Source of the DNA: Rhizobium sp. Q54
GTDB taxonomy: Bacteria > Bacteroidota > Bacteroidia > Flavobacteriales > Flavobacteriaceae
Assembly (NCBI GenBank): GCA_943328505.2
Contig: CALQAH020000021.1
Span: 1 to 38,205 of the forward strand
Direction of reading: 5' to 3'
Length of the DNA: 38,205 nucleotides
The position numbers were made by a program, and so were the translations under genes. The notes beneath the pieces were generated by a model, which saw only the letters and a program-made list of their open reading frames with translations, was not told where the DNA came from and searched no databases. Below are positions 7,000-13,884 of the stretch, in pieces (position 1 is the first letter of the stretch; each line of letters starts with the position of its first letter).

Positions 7000-7069
7000 G
7001 GAGCTATTTCCCGCTATCCGTTACTATCCACGCCAAAAAAGCGTGGGATATTCACTACTATCGGGGCTA
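7000..7069. repeat. Dispersed flavobacterial intergenic repeat with nested dyads
   Basis: The element starts at GGAGCTATTTCCCGCTATCC and ends at ATCGGGGCT. A central hairpin pairs CCACGC (7028-7033) with GCGTGG (7041-7046). Outer arms AGC...CCCG and CGGG-GCT can also pair. From memory, closely similar sequences recur between genes in many Flavobacterium chromosomes with a variable centre. It lies in the divergent region between the PASTA gene and ddl. Confidence 0.65.
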
Positions 7070-7100
7070 AAAGACGCCTAACATCAAAACTGCATTTAAA

Positions 7101-8075
7101 ATGAAAAATATTGCCATCATCATGGGCGGTTATTCCAGCGAATACAAAATCTCATTAACCAGCGGAAATGTAGTCTATCAATTTCTAGACAAAACAAAAT
7201 ACAACGGCTATCGCATCCATATTTTTAAAGAAAAATGGGCTTATGTTAACGACAACAACCAAGAATTTCCAATTGACAAAAATGATTTTTCAGTAACTGT
7301 ATTTGGAATAAAAATTACTTTCGATTGTGTTTTCAACGCCATTCACGGCACACCAGGCGAAGACGGTTTGATGCAAGCCTATTTTGAATTGCTACATATT
7401 CCTCAAAGTTCCTGTGATTATTATCAAGCGGCTTTAACCTTTAACAAACGTGATTTACTTTCTGTATTAAAACCGTACGGAATTAAAACCGCAACTTCCT
7501 ATTATCTCAATTTGGGTGACGAAATAAATCAAGAAGCCATTATAAAAACAGTTGGTCTTCCTTGTTTTGTAAAACCCAACAAATCGGGTTCGAGTTTTGG
7601 AATTTCAAAAGTAAAAACCAAAGACGAATTACTTTTTGCCATTGCCAATGCTTATAAAGAAGACAACGAAATCATCATTGAGAGTTTCCTTGATGGCACT
7701 GAAGTTTCTGTGGGTGTGATTAATTACAAAGGAACCATTACCGTTTTACCCATCACCGAAATTGTTTCCGACAACGACTTCTTCGATTATGAAGCCAAAT
7801 ATTTAGGGAAATCTCAAGAAATTACGCCGGCCCGAATTTCAGAAGAAATGACTGCCAAAGTGAGTGCCATTGCCAAAAAAGCTTACGAAGTTTTAAAAAT
7901 GTCTGGCTTTTCACGAAGTGAATTTATCATCGTAAATGACGAACCCCATATGTTGGAAATGAATACCATTCCGGGTTTAACCACCGAAAGTTTGATTCCA
8001 CAACAAGCTAAAGCTGCTGGGATTTCCTTAGAAGATTTGTTTACCAATGCAATAGAATTGGCTTTAATAAAATAA
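7101..8075 (+). CDS. ddl: D-alanine--D-alanine ligase
   Basis: The 324-residue protein is an ATP-grasp ligase that joins two D-alanines for the peptidoglycan precursor. It begins IAIIMGGYSSEYKISLTSG, has AIHGTPGEDG at residues 80-89, the ATP-binding VKPNKSGSSFGISKV, and the metal/substrate segment EMNTIPGLTTESLIPQQ near the C-terminus. The acidic residue before it is in RSEF, where many ligases have RVDF; this looks like family variation, not loss. coaD begins ten bases after its stop, suggesting one transcript. The upstream region carries the repeat at 7000-7069. Confidence 0.95.
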   Translation: MKNIAIIMGGYSSEYKISLTSGNVVYQFLDKTKYNGYRIHIFKEKWAYVNDNNQEFPIDKNDFSVTVFGIKITFDCVFNAIHGTPGEDGLMQAYFELLHIPQSSCDYYQAALTFNKRDLLSVLKPYGIKTATSYYLNLGDEINQEAIIKTVGLPCFVKPNKSGSSFGISKVKTKDELLFAIANAYKEDNEIIIESFLDGTEVSVGVINYKGTITVLPITEIVSDNDFFDYEAKYLGKSQEITPARISEEMTAKVSAIAKKAYEVLKMSGFSRSEFIIVNDEPHMLEMNTIPGLTTESLIPQQAKAAGISLEDLFTNAIELALIK

Positions 8076-8085
8076 ATAAAACACA

Positions 8086-8544
8086 ATGAGAAAAGCAATA
8101 TTCCCAGGTTCATTTGACCCCATCACCTTAGGACATTATGATATTATCAAAAGAAGTATTCCTTTGTTTGATGAAATTGTAGTGGCCATTGGTATCAATG
8201 CTGAAAAGAAATACATGTTCTCCTTAGAAGATAGAAAACGATTTATCGAAGAAGCTTTTGCCGATGAACCTACTATTTCAGTAGTAACCTATGAAGGCTT
8301 GACCATTGATTTATGCAAAAAACTAAAAGCCAATTTCATTTTGCGTGGGCTTCGTAACCCAGCCGATTTTGAATTTGAAAAAGCCATAGCGCACACCAAC
8401 CGAAGATTGTCTAAAATTGAAACCGTCTTTTTACTCACGGCTTCCAAAACTTCCTATATCAGTTCGAGCATTGTGCGTGATGTGATTCGCAATGGTGGTG
8501 AGTATCAAATGTTGGTACCTGATAGTGTAGTCATAAAAAAATAG
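8086..8544 (+). CDS. coaD: Phosphopantetheine adenylyltransferase
   Basis: At 152 residues this is a typical CoaD, the penultimate enzyme of coenzyme A synthesis, transferring AMP from ATP to 4'-phosphopantetheine. The nucleotidyltransferase motif is TLGH (residues 14-17) within AIFPGSFDPITLGHYDII. The family patterns LRGLRNPADFEFE and YISSSIVRDVI follow. It sits in the ddl operon, which is an arrangement of convenience with no obvious pathway link. Confidence 0.96.
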   Translation: MRKAIFPGSFDPITLGHYDIIKRSIPLFDEIVVAIGINAEKKYMFSLEDRKRFIEEAFADEPTISVVTYEGLTIDLCKKLKANFILRGLRNPADFEFEKAIAHTNRRLSKIETVFLLTASKTSYISSSIVRDVIRNGGEYQMLVPDSVVIKK

Positions 8545-8572
8545 AAATTAACTTAAATCAAATTAAATATAA

Positions 8573-9151
8573 ATGGGTTTCGAAAGAGAATTGAACAAAC
8601 GCAGTGGTTCCAAATGCGAACTTTGTGCAATCGAAGAAAATTTAAAAGAATATGTTGTGCTTCCAACCAAAAAAGGGGGTATTGACGAAAGTATATTGGC
8701 TTGTGCTACCTGCATCGACCAAATTGAAAACCCAGACAATGTAGATGCCAATCACTGGCGTTGCTTGAATGACAGCATGTGGAACGAAAACATTCCCGTA
8801 CAAGTGGTTTCTTGGAGAATGTTGAGTCGTTTTCGTGCTTTAGGATGGCCTCAGGAATTGTTGGACCAAATGTATTTTGACGACGAAACGCTAGCTTGGG
8901 CACAAGCCACTGGCGAAGGCGAAGCCGATGAAAACAAAGTGGTTCACCGCGATGTCAATGGTGTTATTCTAGCAACAGGAGATTCAGTAGTATTAATAAA
9001 AGACCTGAAAGTAAAAGGTTCCAGCATGGTTGCCAAACAAGGAACTTCGGTTAGAAACATCCGACTAGACCACGAAAATGCCGAATACATAGAAGGAAGA
9101 GTTGATGGACAAACTATCGTTATCATTACACAATATGTAAAAAAAATATAG
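8573..9151 (+). CDS. PhnA/YjdM-like zinc-ribbon protein
   Basis: This 192-residue protein has an N-terminal zinc ribbon with CELC (Cys15, Cys18) and CATC (Cys44, Cys47). Its C-terminal domain matches YjdM (formerly PhnA): DSVVLIKDLKVKGSSMVAKQGTSVRNI, then IEGRVDGQTIVIITQYVKK. The middle section is longer than in E. coli YjdM. The family name comes from an old link with phosphonate genes, but its biochemical role is unsettled and no phosphonate genes are nearby. Its TAG stop codon lies in the left arm of an inverted repeat. Confidence 0.85.
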   Translation: MGFERELNKRSGSKCELCAIEENLKEYVVLPTKKGGIDESILACATCIDQIENPDNVDANHWRCLNDSMWNENIPVQVVSWRMLSRFRALGWPQELLDQMYFDDETLAWAQATGEGEADENKVVHRDVNGVILATGDSVVLIKDLKVKGSSMVAKQGTSVRNIRLDHENAEYIEGRVDGQTIVIITQYVKKI

Positions 9152-9318
9152 TGTTCAGTGTTCAGTATTTAGTGTTCATTTTAAAAATAAAAACTTGAAG
9201 CATAGTATAAAATTTTTCATTCCTATGAATTAGAAATCATAGTCAATTGTCTTTAAGAATGATAATAGCGTATTTAAAAAAGGGTTTACTGGACACTAAA
9301 ACTGAACACTGAAGACTA
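9149..9318. repeat. Inverted-repeat element between two convergent genes
   Basis: The left arm at 9149-9180 and right arm at 9288-9318 are inverted copies built on AGTGTTCAGT units, with only a few differences. Each arm starts with a TAG that is the stop codon of the gene it touches: the PhnA-like gene on the left and the helicase on the right. The interior of about 107 bases is AT-rich and contains a small dyad CTATGA/TCATAG at 9223-9242. A second element of the same family lies at 10684-10887. Confidence 0.85.
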
Positions 9319-10659
9319 CTCCTCTTTCTTAATCACTTTTCTCGCCACCTCAATTTTAAATTTCTTGCCTTTCATTTTTTCATCTCGAATGGCCGATAGT
9401 AAGTCTTTGACTTTTTTAGATTTTACGGCAGCAAACGAAATAAAATCTTTTACTTCTATCAAACCTAAATCGCCTTTTTCGAGTTTTCCTTTTTGGGAAA
9501 AGAAACCTACAATGTCTATTTTATTGAGTTTGTTTTTTTTGCCACCACTGATATAAATGGTTTGGAATTCAGGTGGTTTTGGCAATGAAGTAGCCGAGTC
9601 CACTTTTAAAACGGGCATATTATAATCAATATAATCCATTTTTTTTTCACTTTCATGAATTAAGATATACGCTGTGCCAGAAGCTAACATACGAGCAGTT
9701 CGGCCATTCCTATGCGTAAATTCATCCTCTTTGGAGGGTAAATGATAATGAATAACGTGTTTCATTTCGGGAATATCCAGGCCACGAGCCGCTAAATCTG
9801 TCGTGATTAAATAACTCACACTGCCATTTCTAAATTGAATTAAAGCGCGTTCTCGTTCGTCTTGATCCATGCCACCGTGATAATAGGTGGCATAAATTCC
9901 TTTTTCATTAAGTGTGTCGCTAATGCGTTCGGCAGCATCTCGGTGATTGCAAAAAATCAAAGCCGATTGTGACTTCAAAGAACAAATTAAATGAAACAAA
10001 CTTCCTATTTTATCTTTCTCTTTGGAAACCACCATTTTCATAGTCAGATTCACTTTCTCATCTTCACTTGGAATAAAATCCAAAACAGTTGGATTAACAA
10101 CACGAGTATATTTTGGGATTTCAATTCCTGAAGTTGCTGAAACCAAAACGCGTTTGTTGACTTTAGTTAATTTTGAAATAATAAATGACATTTGTTCGTG
10201 GAAACCCAATTGTAACGATTTATCAAATTCGTCAAGAATTAGAGTTTGAATATTATCCGATTTGAAAGTTGCTCTATCGATATGATCGGCTATTCTTCCG
10301 GGAGTTCCAATTAAAACAGCCGGTGGAGTACTCAAATTTTTAATTTCAGTATCAATCGAATGTCCGCCGTAACAAACATTTACTTTATAATCGGTGCCCA
10401 TTTTTTTCCAAACTTGTTCAATCTGCAAACCCAATTCTCGTGAAGGCACCAAAATAAGACATTGTACGCCCGTAATTTCGGGTTCCAATGTTTCAAAAAT
10501 AGGCAATAAAAACGCTAAAGTTTTTCCAGAACCTGTTGGCGATAAAAGCAAAACATTGGCATCGTTAAGAATAGTTTCTTGCGCTGCAATTTGCATTTCA
10601 TTGAGACTTTCAATGCCTAAATTTAAAAGTAGATTGTTGGAATGGTGCTTATTTATCAT
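9316..10659 (-). CDS. DEAD-box RNA helicase with DbpA-type RNA-binding domain
   Basis: The 447-residue protein has a complete helicase core: Q motif around Gln23, Walker A SPTGSGKT (40-47), TPGR, a motif II that reads DEFD (143-146) instead of DEAD, SAT in LVSATSG, and HRNGRTAR. The last 75 residues fit the DbpA RNA-binding domain (YISGGKKNKLNKIDIVGFFSQKG), which in E. coli directs the enzyme to hairpin 92 of 23S rRNA. A ribosome assembly role is therefore likely. The -7 box lies four bases from the start codon. Inverted-repeat elements flank both ends of the gene. Confidence 0.9.
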   Translation of the reverse strand: MINKHHSNNLLLNLGIESLNEMQIAAQETILNDANVLLLSPTGSGKTLAFLLPIFETLEPEITGVQCLILVPSRELGLQIEQVWKKMGTDYKVNVCYGGHSIDTEIKNLSTPPAVLIGTPGRIADHIDRATFKSDNIQTLILDEFDKSLQLGFHEQMSFIISKLTKVNKRVLVSATSGIEIPKYTRVVNPTVLDFIPSEDEKVNLTMKMVVSKEKDKIGSLFHLICSLKSQSALIFCNHRDAAERISDTLNEKGIYATYYHGGMDQDERERALIQFRNGSVSYLITTDLAARGLDIPEMKHVIHYHLPSKEDEFTHRNGRTARMLASGTAYILIHESEKKMDYIDYNMPVLKVDSATSLPKPPEFQTIYISGGKKNKLNKIDIVGFFSQKGKLEKGDLGLIEVKDFISFAAVKSKKVKDLLSAIRDEKMKGKKFKIEVARKVIKKEE

Positions 10660-10663
10660 TTGA

Positions 10664-10671
10664 CAAAGATA
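10664..10671 (-). promoter_or_regulatory. -7 element of the helicase gene, very close to its start
   Basis: On the minus strand this reads TATCTTTG. Only four bases separate it from the ATG at 10659, so initiation at the usual distance would give an mRNA with little or no leader. Confidence 0.6.
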
Positions 10672-10683
10672 GGCAATAGTGGG

Positions 10684-10887
10684 CAGTGTTCAGTTTTTAG
10701 TATTCAGTTGTATTAGTTTTTAAATGAGGTAGTTTCAAAATAAGGGATATAATTATTTTCCATTTTAGGAATAAAATTCCATTAAGATAATAACTTAACT
10801 ACCTAAATGAAACTAAAAGGTTTCAAACTACATTAAAATAAACGTGATTCTAAAAAAATTCAACTGAGCACTAAAAACTGATCACTG
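10684..10887. repeat. Second inverted-repeat element, upstream of the helicase gene
   Basis: The 27-base arms at 10684-10710 and 10861-10887 are inverted copies with three mismatches and contain CAGTTTTTAGT. The interior of 150 bases is itself folded: AGGTAGTT (10727-10734) pairs with AACTACCT (10797-10804), and GGAAT/ATTCC forms a small hairpin at 10768-10780. The right arm ends next to the stop codon of the NUDIX gene. Its arms share the AGTGTTCAGT unit with the element at 9149-9318. Confidence 0.85.
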
Positions 10888-10892
10888 AAAAC

Positions 10893-11495
10893 TTATTTCA
10901 AAAAATTTTCCTCTTCAAACAGCAATTTGATGTTTTCATACGAGTTTTTCATTGCCTCTTTTACTTGTTCTGGATTGAGCCAAACTGCTTTTTCAATACC
11001 TTCATCAGCTTGTGGCAAGGGTATGCCCTCGAAGTCGGTTTCCATTTCAAACCAATGGGTAATTTTTAGTTTGTATTTGCCATTTCGTTTGAAAACATGA
11101 TAGGTTTTTTGAAGTTTTTTAGTTATTACCAAATTATCAACACCCGTTTCTTCTTCAACTTCACGAATTGCAGTGGTTTGTATCTCCTCTCCTTTTTCAA
11201 TTCCGCCTTTGGGCAAATCCCATTTCCCGTTTCTGAAAATAAAAAGGATCTCTCTTTTCTTATTATAGACAAAACCTCCACCAGCTTTACAAACAGGAAT
11301 TTTCTCTTTCAACTTCTTTAGGATTTCTTTTTCATCGGGATAAAACAAATAGGCTTTTTGCACTTTGTTTTGGTAAATTTTGATGATGAGCTGCTCAATA
11401 TCAATACTTTCTAGTAAAAATAATTGAAAATCGGTTTCTTTGGCGATTTCATTTGTTAAAAAAAGTGGCTTATCGTTGACAAAAACTTTATACAT
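10893..11495 (-). CDS. NUDIX hydrolase
   Basis: I start at 11495 (200 residues, MYKVFVNDKPLF); the longer frame to 11579 would be antisense to pyrE. The Nudix box GX5EX7REVXEETG lies at residues 97-119, in PKGGIEKGEEIQTTAIREVEEETGV. The preceding GGGFVYNKKREILFIFRNGKWDLPKGG segment is typical. The first 70 residues form an extra domain seen in flavobacterial relatives. The substrate is some nucleoside diphosphate derivative and cannot be predicted. It is divergent from pyrE with only seven bases between the start codons. Confidence 0.88.
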   Translation of the reverse strand: MYKVFVNDKPLFLTNEIAKETDFQLFLLESIDIEQLIIKIYQNKVQKAYLFYPDEKEILKKLKEKIPVCKAGGGFVYNKKREILFIFRNGKWDLPKGGIEKGEEIQTTAIREVEEETGVDNLVITKKLQKTYHVFKRNGKYKLKITHWFEMETDFEGIPLPQADEGIEKAVWLNPEQVKEAMKNSYENIKLLFEEENFLK

Positions 11496-11498
11496 TTG
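11491..11498 (+). promoter_or_regulatory. -7 element of pyrE overlapping the NUDIX start codon
   Basis: TACATTTG matches TAnnTTTG and ends four bases before the pyrE ATG, the same spacing as at the helicase gene. It also covers the NUDIX start codon (11493-11495). The pyrE transcript would have almost no leader. Confidence 0.5.
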
Positions 11499-11502
11499 TA
11501 CT

Positions 11503-12144
11503 ATGATTTTTAATAAAGAAACAGCCGAAAAAACAGCCGAATTGCTTTTACAAATAAACGCAATTAAATTAAATTCCAAAAATCCTTTTACATGGGCTTC
11601 TGGCTGGCAATCGCCAATTTACTGCGACAACCGATTAATACTCTCATTTCCAGCAATTAGAAATTACATTCGCGATGAATTTGCCAAGAATATAGAAAAG
11701 CAATTTGGCAAACCCGATGTTATTGCTGGTGTAGCTACTGGCGCAATTGGAATTGGGATGTTGGTAGCTGAATGCATGGGATTACCTTTCGTATATGTTC
11801 GTCCTGAACCAAAAAAACATGGGAAGCAAAACCAAGTAGAAGGTTTTCTTCAAAAAGGTCAAAATGTGATTGTGGTGGAAGATTTAATTAGTACAGGAAA
11901 CAGTAGTTTAATGGCCGTGGAAGCACTAAAAGCAGCCGGAGCTAATATTAAAGGCATGGTGGCAATTTTTACCTATGGCTTTGCAATTGCCGAAGAAAAT
12001 TTCAAGAAAGCGAATGTTGATTTGTATACTTTAGGTAACTACGATCACCTTTTACATCTTGCGGTTCACAAACAATATATTACGGAAGAAGAATTAAAAA
12101 CATTACAAGAATGGAGAGTTAGCCCTTCAACATGGAGTGTATAA
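11503..12144 (+). CDS. pyrE: Orotate phosphoribosyltransferase
   Basis: The start at 11503 gives 213 residues (MIFNKETAEKTAELLL), the normal length. The longer frame from 11440 runs through the NUDIX gene and is rejected. The PRPP-binding motif VIVVEDLISTGNSS is clear, as are FTWASGWQSPIYCDNR and GVATGAIGIGMLVA. The enzyme makes orotidine 5'-phosphate from orotate and PRPP in pyrimidine synthesis. An SRPBCC protein follows on the same strand, 74 bases later. Confidence 0.95.
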   Translation: MIFNKETAEKTAELLLQINAIKLNSKNPFTWASGWQSPIYCDNRLILSFPAIRNYIRDEFAKNIEKQFGKPDVIAGVATGAIGIGMLVAECMGLPFVYVRPEPKKHGKQNQVEGFLQKGQNVIVVEDLISTGNSSLMAVEALKAAGANIKGMVAIFTYGFAIAEENFKKANVDLYTLGNYDHLLHLAVHKQYITEEELKTLQEWRVSPSTWSV

Positions 12145-12218
12145 ATTGCAGAAGGCACAATTATAGAACGCAGATAGCAGACAATAATAAACAAAGAACT
12201 ATAAACCATAAACTTATA

Positions 12219-12611
12219 ATGAATTTAGAAAGTCCAAAAGTAACCATCGAAAAATCAGCAGAATACATATTCAATGCATTAACTGATGTTAAAAACTTTG
12301 AAAAACTAATGCCCGATAATATTGCGAAATTTGAAGTGTTAGGTGATGATATTTTTGTGTTTGGATTGAAAGGAATGCCAGAAATAAAATTAAAAATGAA
12401 AGACAAAGTAGCATATAGCAAAGTAATGCTTGGTGCTGCAAGTGATAAATTGCCTTTTAATTTAACTGCAGCAATAAATGAAATTTCTCCAACATCATGC
12501 GAGGTTCAACTTGATTTTGAAGGCGAATTTAATCCAATGATGGCTATGATGATTAAAGGTCCAATTAGTAAATTTATAGAAACTTTGGTTCAAAATATGG
12601 ACAAGTTGTGA
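12219..12611 (+). CDS. SRPBCC/START-like fold protein
   Basis: Started at 12219 (MNLESPKVTIEK), the protein has 130 residues. The frame could be opened at 12132, but that would overlap pyrE and add a low-complexity leader. The pattern of an N-terminal strand, the sequence SAEYIFNALTDVKNFEKLMPDNI, then strands and a long C-terminal helix fits the polyketide cyclase/SRPBCC fold that binds hydrophobic ligands. No catalytic motif is visible. Its position after pyrE seems common in flavobacteria as far as I recall, but no functional link is evident. Confidence 0.75.
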   Translation: MNLESPKVTIEKSAEYIFNALTDVKNFEKLMPDNIAKFEVLGDDIFVFGLKGMPEIKLKMKDKVAYSKVMLGAASDKLPFNLTAAINEISPTSCEVQLDFEGEFNPMMAMMIKGPISKFIETLVQNMDKL

Positions 12612-12675
12612 TAAGCAATTAATGCAATAAAAAACTAGTATTCTAGAGTTATAAATTTAATATCTGTTTTTAGAA

Positions 12676-13404
12676 TTAATACAACATTTGAATTTCTTTA
12701 ACTCCATAATTTTCTAGTGTATCATTTTCAAGTAATAATTCCAATTTTCCATCCTGGGTTACTCGCTCAATAATACCCATAAATCGGATACCATTTGTAC
12801 TTTCAAATGCCATTGGAACTCCTTTTTTAAATAGTAATTCATGATAGTGTTGCCATAAAAAAACTGCTTGTTTGGGTAAAATTGATATCTGTTGTTGCAG
12901 CATTTTTACAATTTTTTCCATTAGTATCTCGGGGTCAATTTCTTGCTTCATTTCATTAACAAACGAAGTTGCTTTTGGCAAATTAACAAAATTGGTTTGG
13001 TTGCAGTTTAGTCCAATTCCAATTATAGAAATTGTTGATCCGTCAGACTTCAAAGTACTTTCAATAAGTATGCCTCCCAATTTCTTAGAATCTGCCATAA
13101 TGTCGTTCGGCCATTTGATACTTACTTTTGGAATTTCTAAGTCCTGCAGCACTTTTACAACAGCTATTGCAACGGATGCATTTAGACTAAAAATTGCATC
13201 ATGCGAGGACAAAACATCTTTAACCAAAACACTCATTGTTAAGTTTTTACCTTTTTCAGAAATCCACGTTGCTCCCATCTGTCCTTTACCATTTGTTTGG
13301 TTTTTGGCAATAACAGTTGTGAAATTTTCTAATGGGTTTTCTTTGGCTAATGCTTTCAAATATTCATTAGTAGATTTTATGGCATCGAGTTTGATTACAA
13401 TCAT
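12676..13404 (-). CDS. birA: Biotin--[acetyl-CoA carboxylase] ligase
   Basis: The 242-residue protein is a group I biotin protein ligase, without the N-terminal DNA-binding domain of E. coli BirA, so it should not be a repressor. It has STNEYLK near the N-terminus, the biotinyl-AMP loop NGKGQMGATW in place of the classic GRGRXGR, IKWPNDIM for biotin binding, GGILIE, and a C-terminal SH3-like part ending LENYGVKEIQ. It activates biotin with ATP and attaches it to the carrier protein of biotin carboxylases. It is divergent from rsfS. Confidence 0.93.
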   Translation of the reverse strand: MIVIKLDAIKSTNEYLKALAKENPLENFTTVIAKNQTNGKGQMGATWISEKGKNLTMSVLVKDVLSSHDAIFSLNASVAIAVVKVLQDLEIPKVSIKWPNDIMADSKKLGGILIESTLKSDGSTISIIGIGLNCNQTNFVNLPKATSFVNEMKQEIDPEILMEKIVKMLQQQISILPKQAVFLWQHYHELLFKKGVPMAFESTNGIRFMGIIERVTQDGKLELLLENDTLENYGVKEIQMLY

Positions 13405-13469
13405 AAATCAAAGTGGCTAAAACAGTATTTAAACTTTTGTTAAGAGACAAAAATAAACACAAAAAGTAA

Positions 13470-13477
13470 TACCTTTG
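13470..13477 (+). promoter_or_regulatory. -7 element of the rsfS-ftsH operon
   Basis: TACCTTTG is an exact TAnnTTTG match, 19 bases upstream of the rsfS start. A TTG at 13437-13439 is too far (30 bases) to be a good -33 element. Confidence 0.6.
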
Positions 13478-13496
13478 CAAAATATAAAAATAATAA

Positions 13497-13868
13497 ATGA
13501 CTAAAAAGGAAAGTAATAGTGATGCTCTATTAGCAGACATCATAAAAGGGATTGAAGAAGTAAAAGGAAATGACATTGATATACTAGATTTAAGAGCAAT
13601 TGATTCCGCAGTTTGTGACTATTTTGTAATCTGCAACGGAAATTCTAATACACAAGTTAACGCTATTGTTAACTCTATTCAAAAATTAGTTTCAAAAGAT
13701 TTAAAAGACAAACCATGGCACGTTGAAGGTACCGAAAATGCAGAATGGGTACTTATGGACTATGTCAATATTGTTGTGCATGTTTTCCAAAAACAAATTC
13801 GTGAATACTATAATATCGAAGGACTTTGGGGTGATGCAAAAATTACTTCCATTCAAAATAAATATTAA
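13497..13868 (+). CDS. rsfS: Ribosome silencing factor RsfS
   Basis: This 123-residue protein belongs to the RsfS/Iojap (DUF143) family. Diagnostic stretches are DILDLRAIDSAVCDYFVICNGNSNTQV, the KPWHVEGTENAEWVLMDY segment, and VVHVFQKQIREYYNIEGLWGDA. RsfS binds ribosomal protein uL14 and blocks subunit joining when nutrients are scarce. It precedes ftsH by 16 bases and is probably co-transcribed with it. Confidence 0.95.
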   Translation: MTKKESNSDALLADIIKGIEEVKGNDIDILDLRAIDSAVCDYFVICNGNSNTQVNAIVNSIQKLVSKDLKDKPWHVEGTENAEWVLMDYVNIVVHVFQKQIREYYNIEGLWGDAKITSIQNKY

Positions 13869-13884
13869 GCACCTATACTAAAAA

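Noticed and set aside
9149..10887. Composite transposon made of the two inverted-repeat elements around the helicase
   Set aside because: No transposase and no target-site duplication is visible, and the helicase looks like a normal chromosomal gene.
11496..11579. Longer N-terminus for the NUDIX protein
   Set aside because: It would be antisense to the start of pyrE and has no resemblance to the family.
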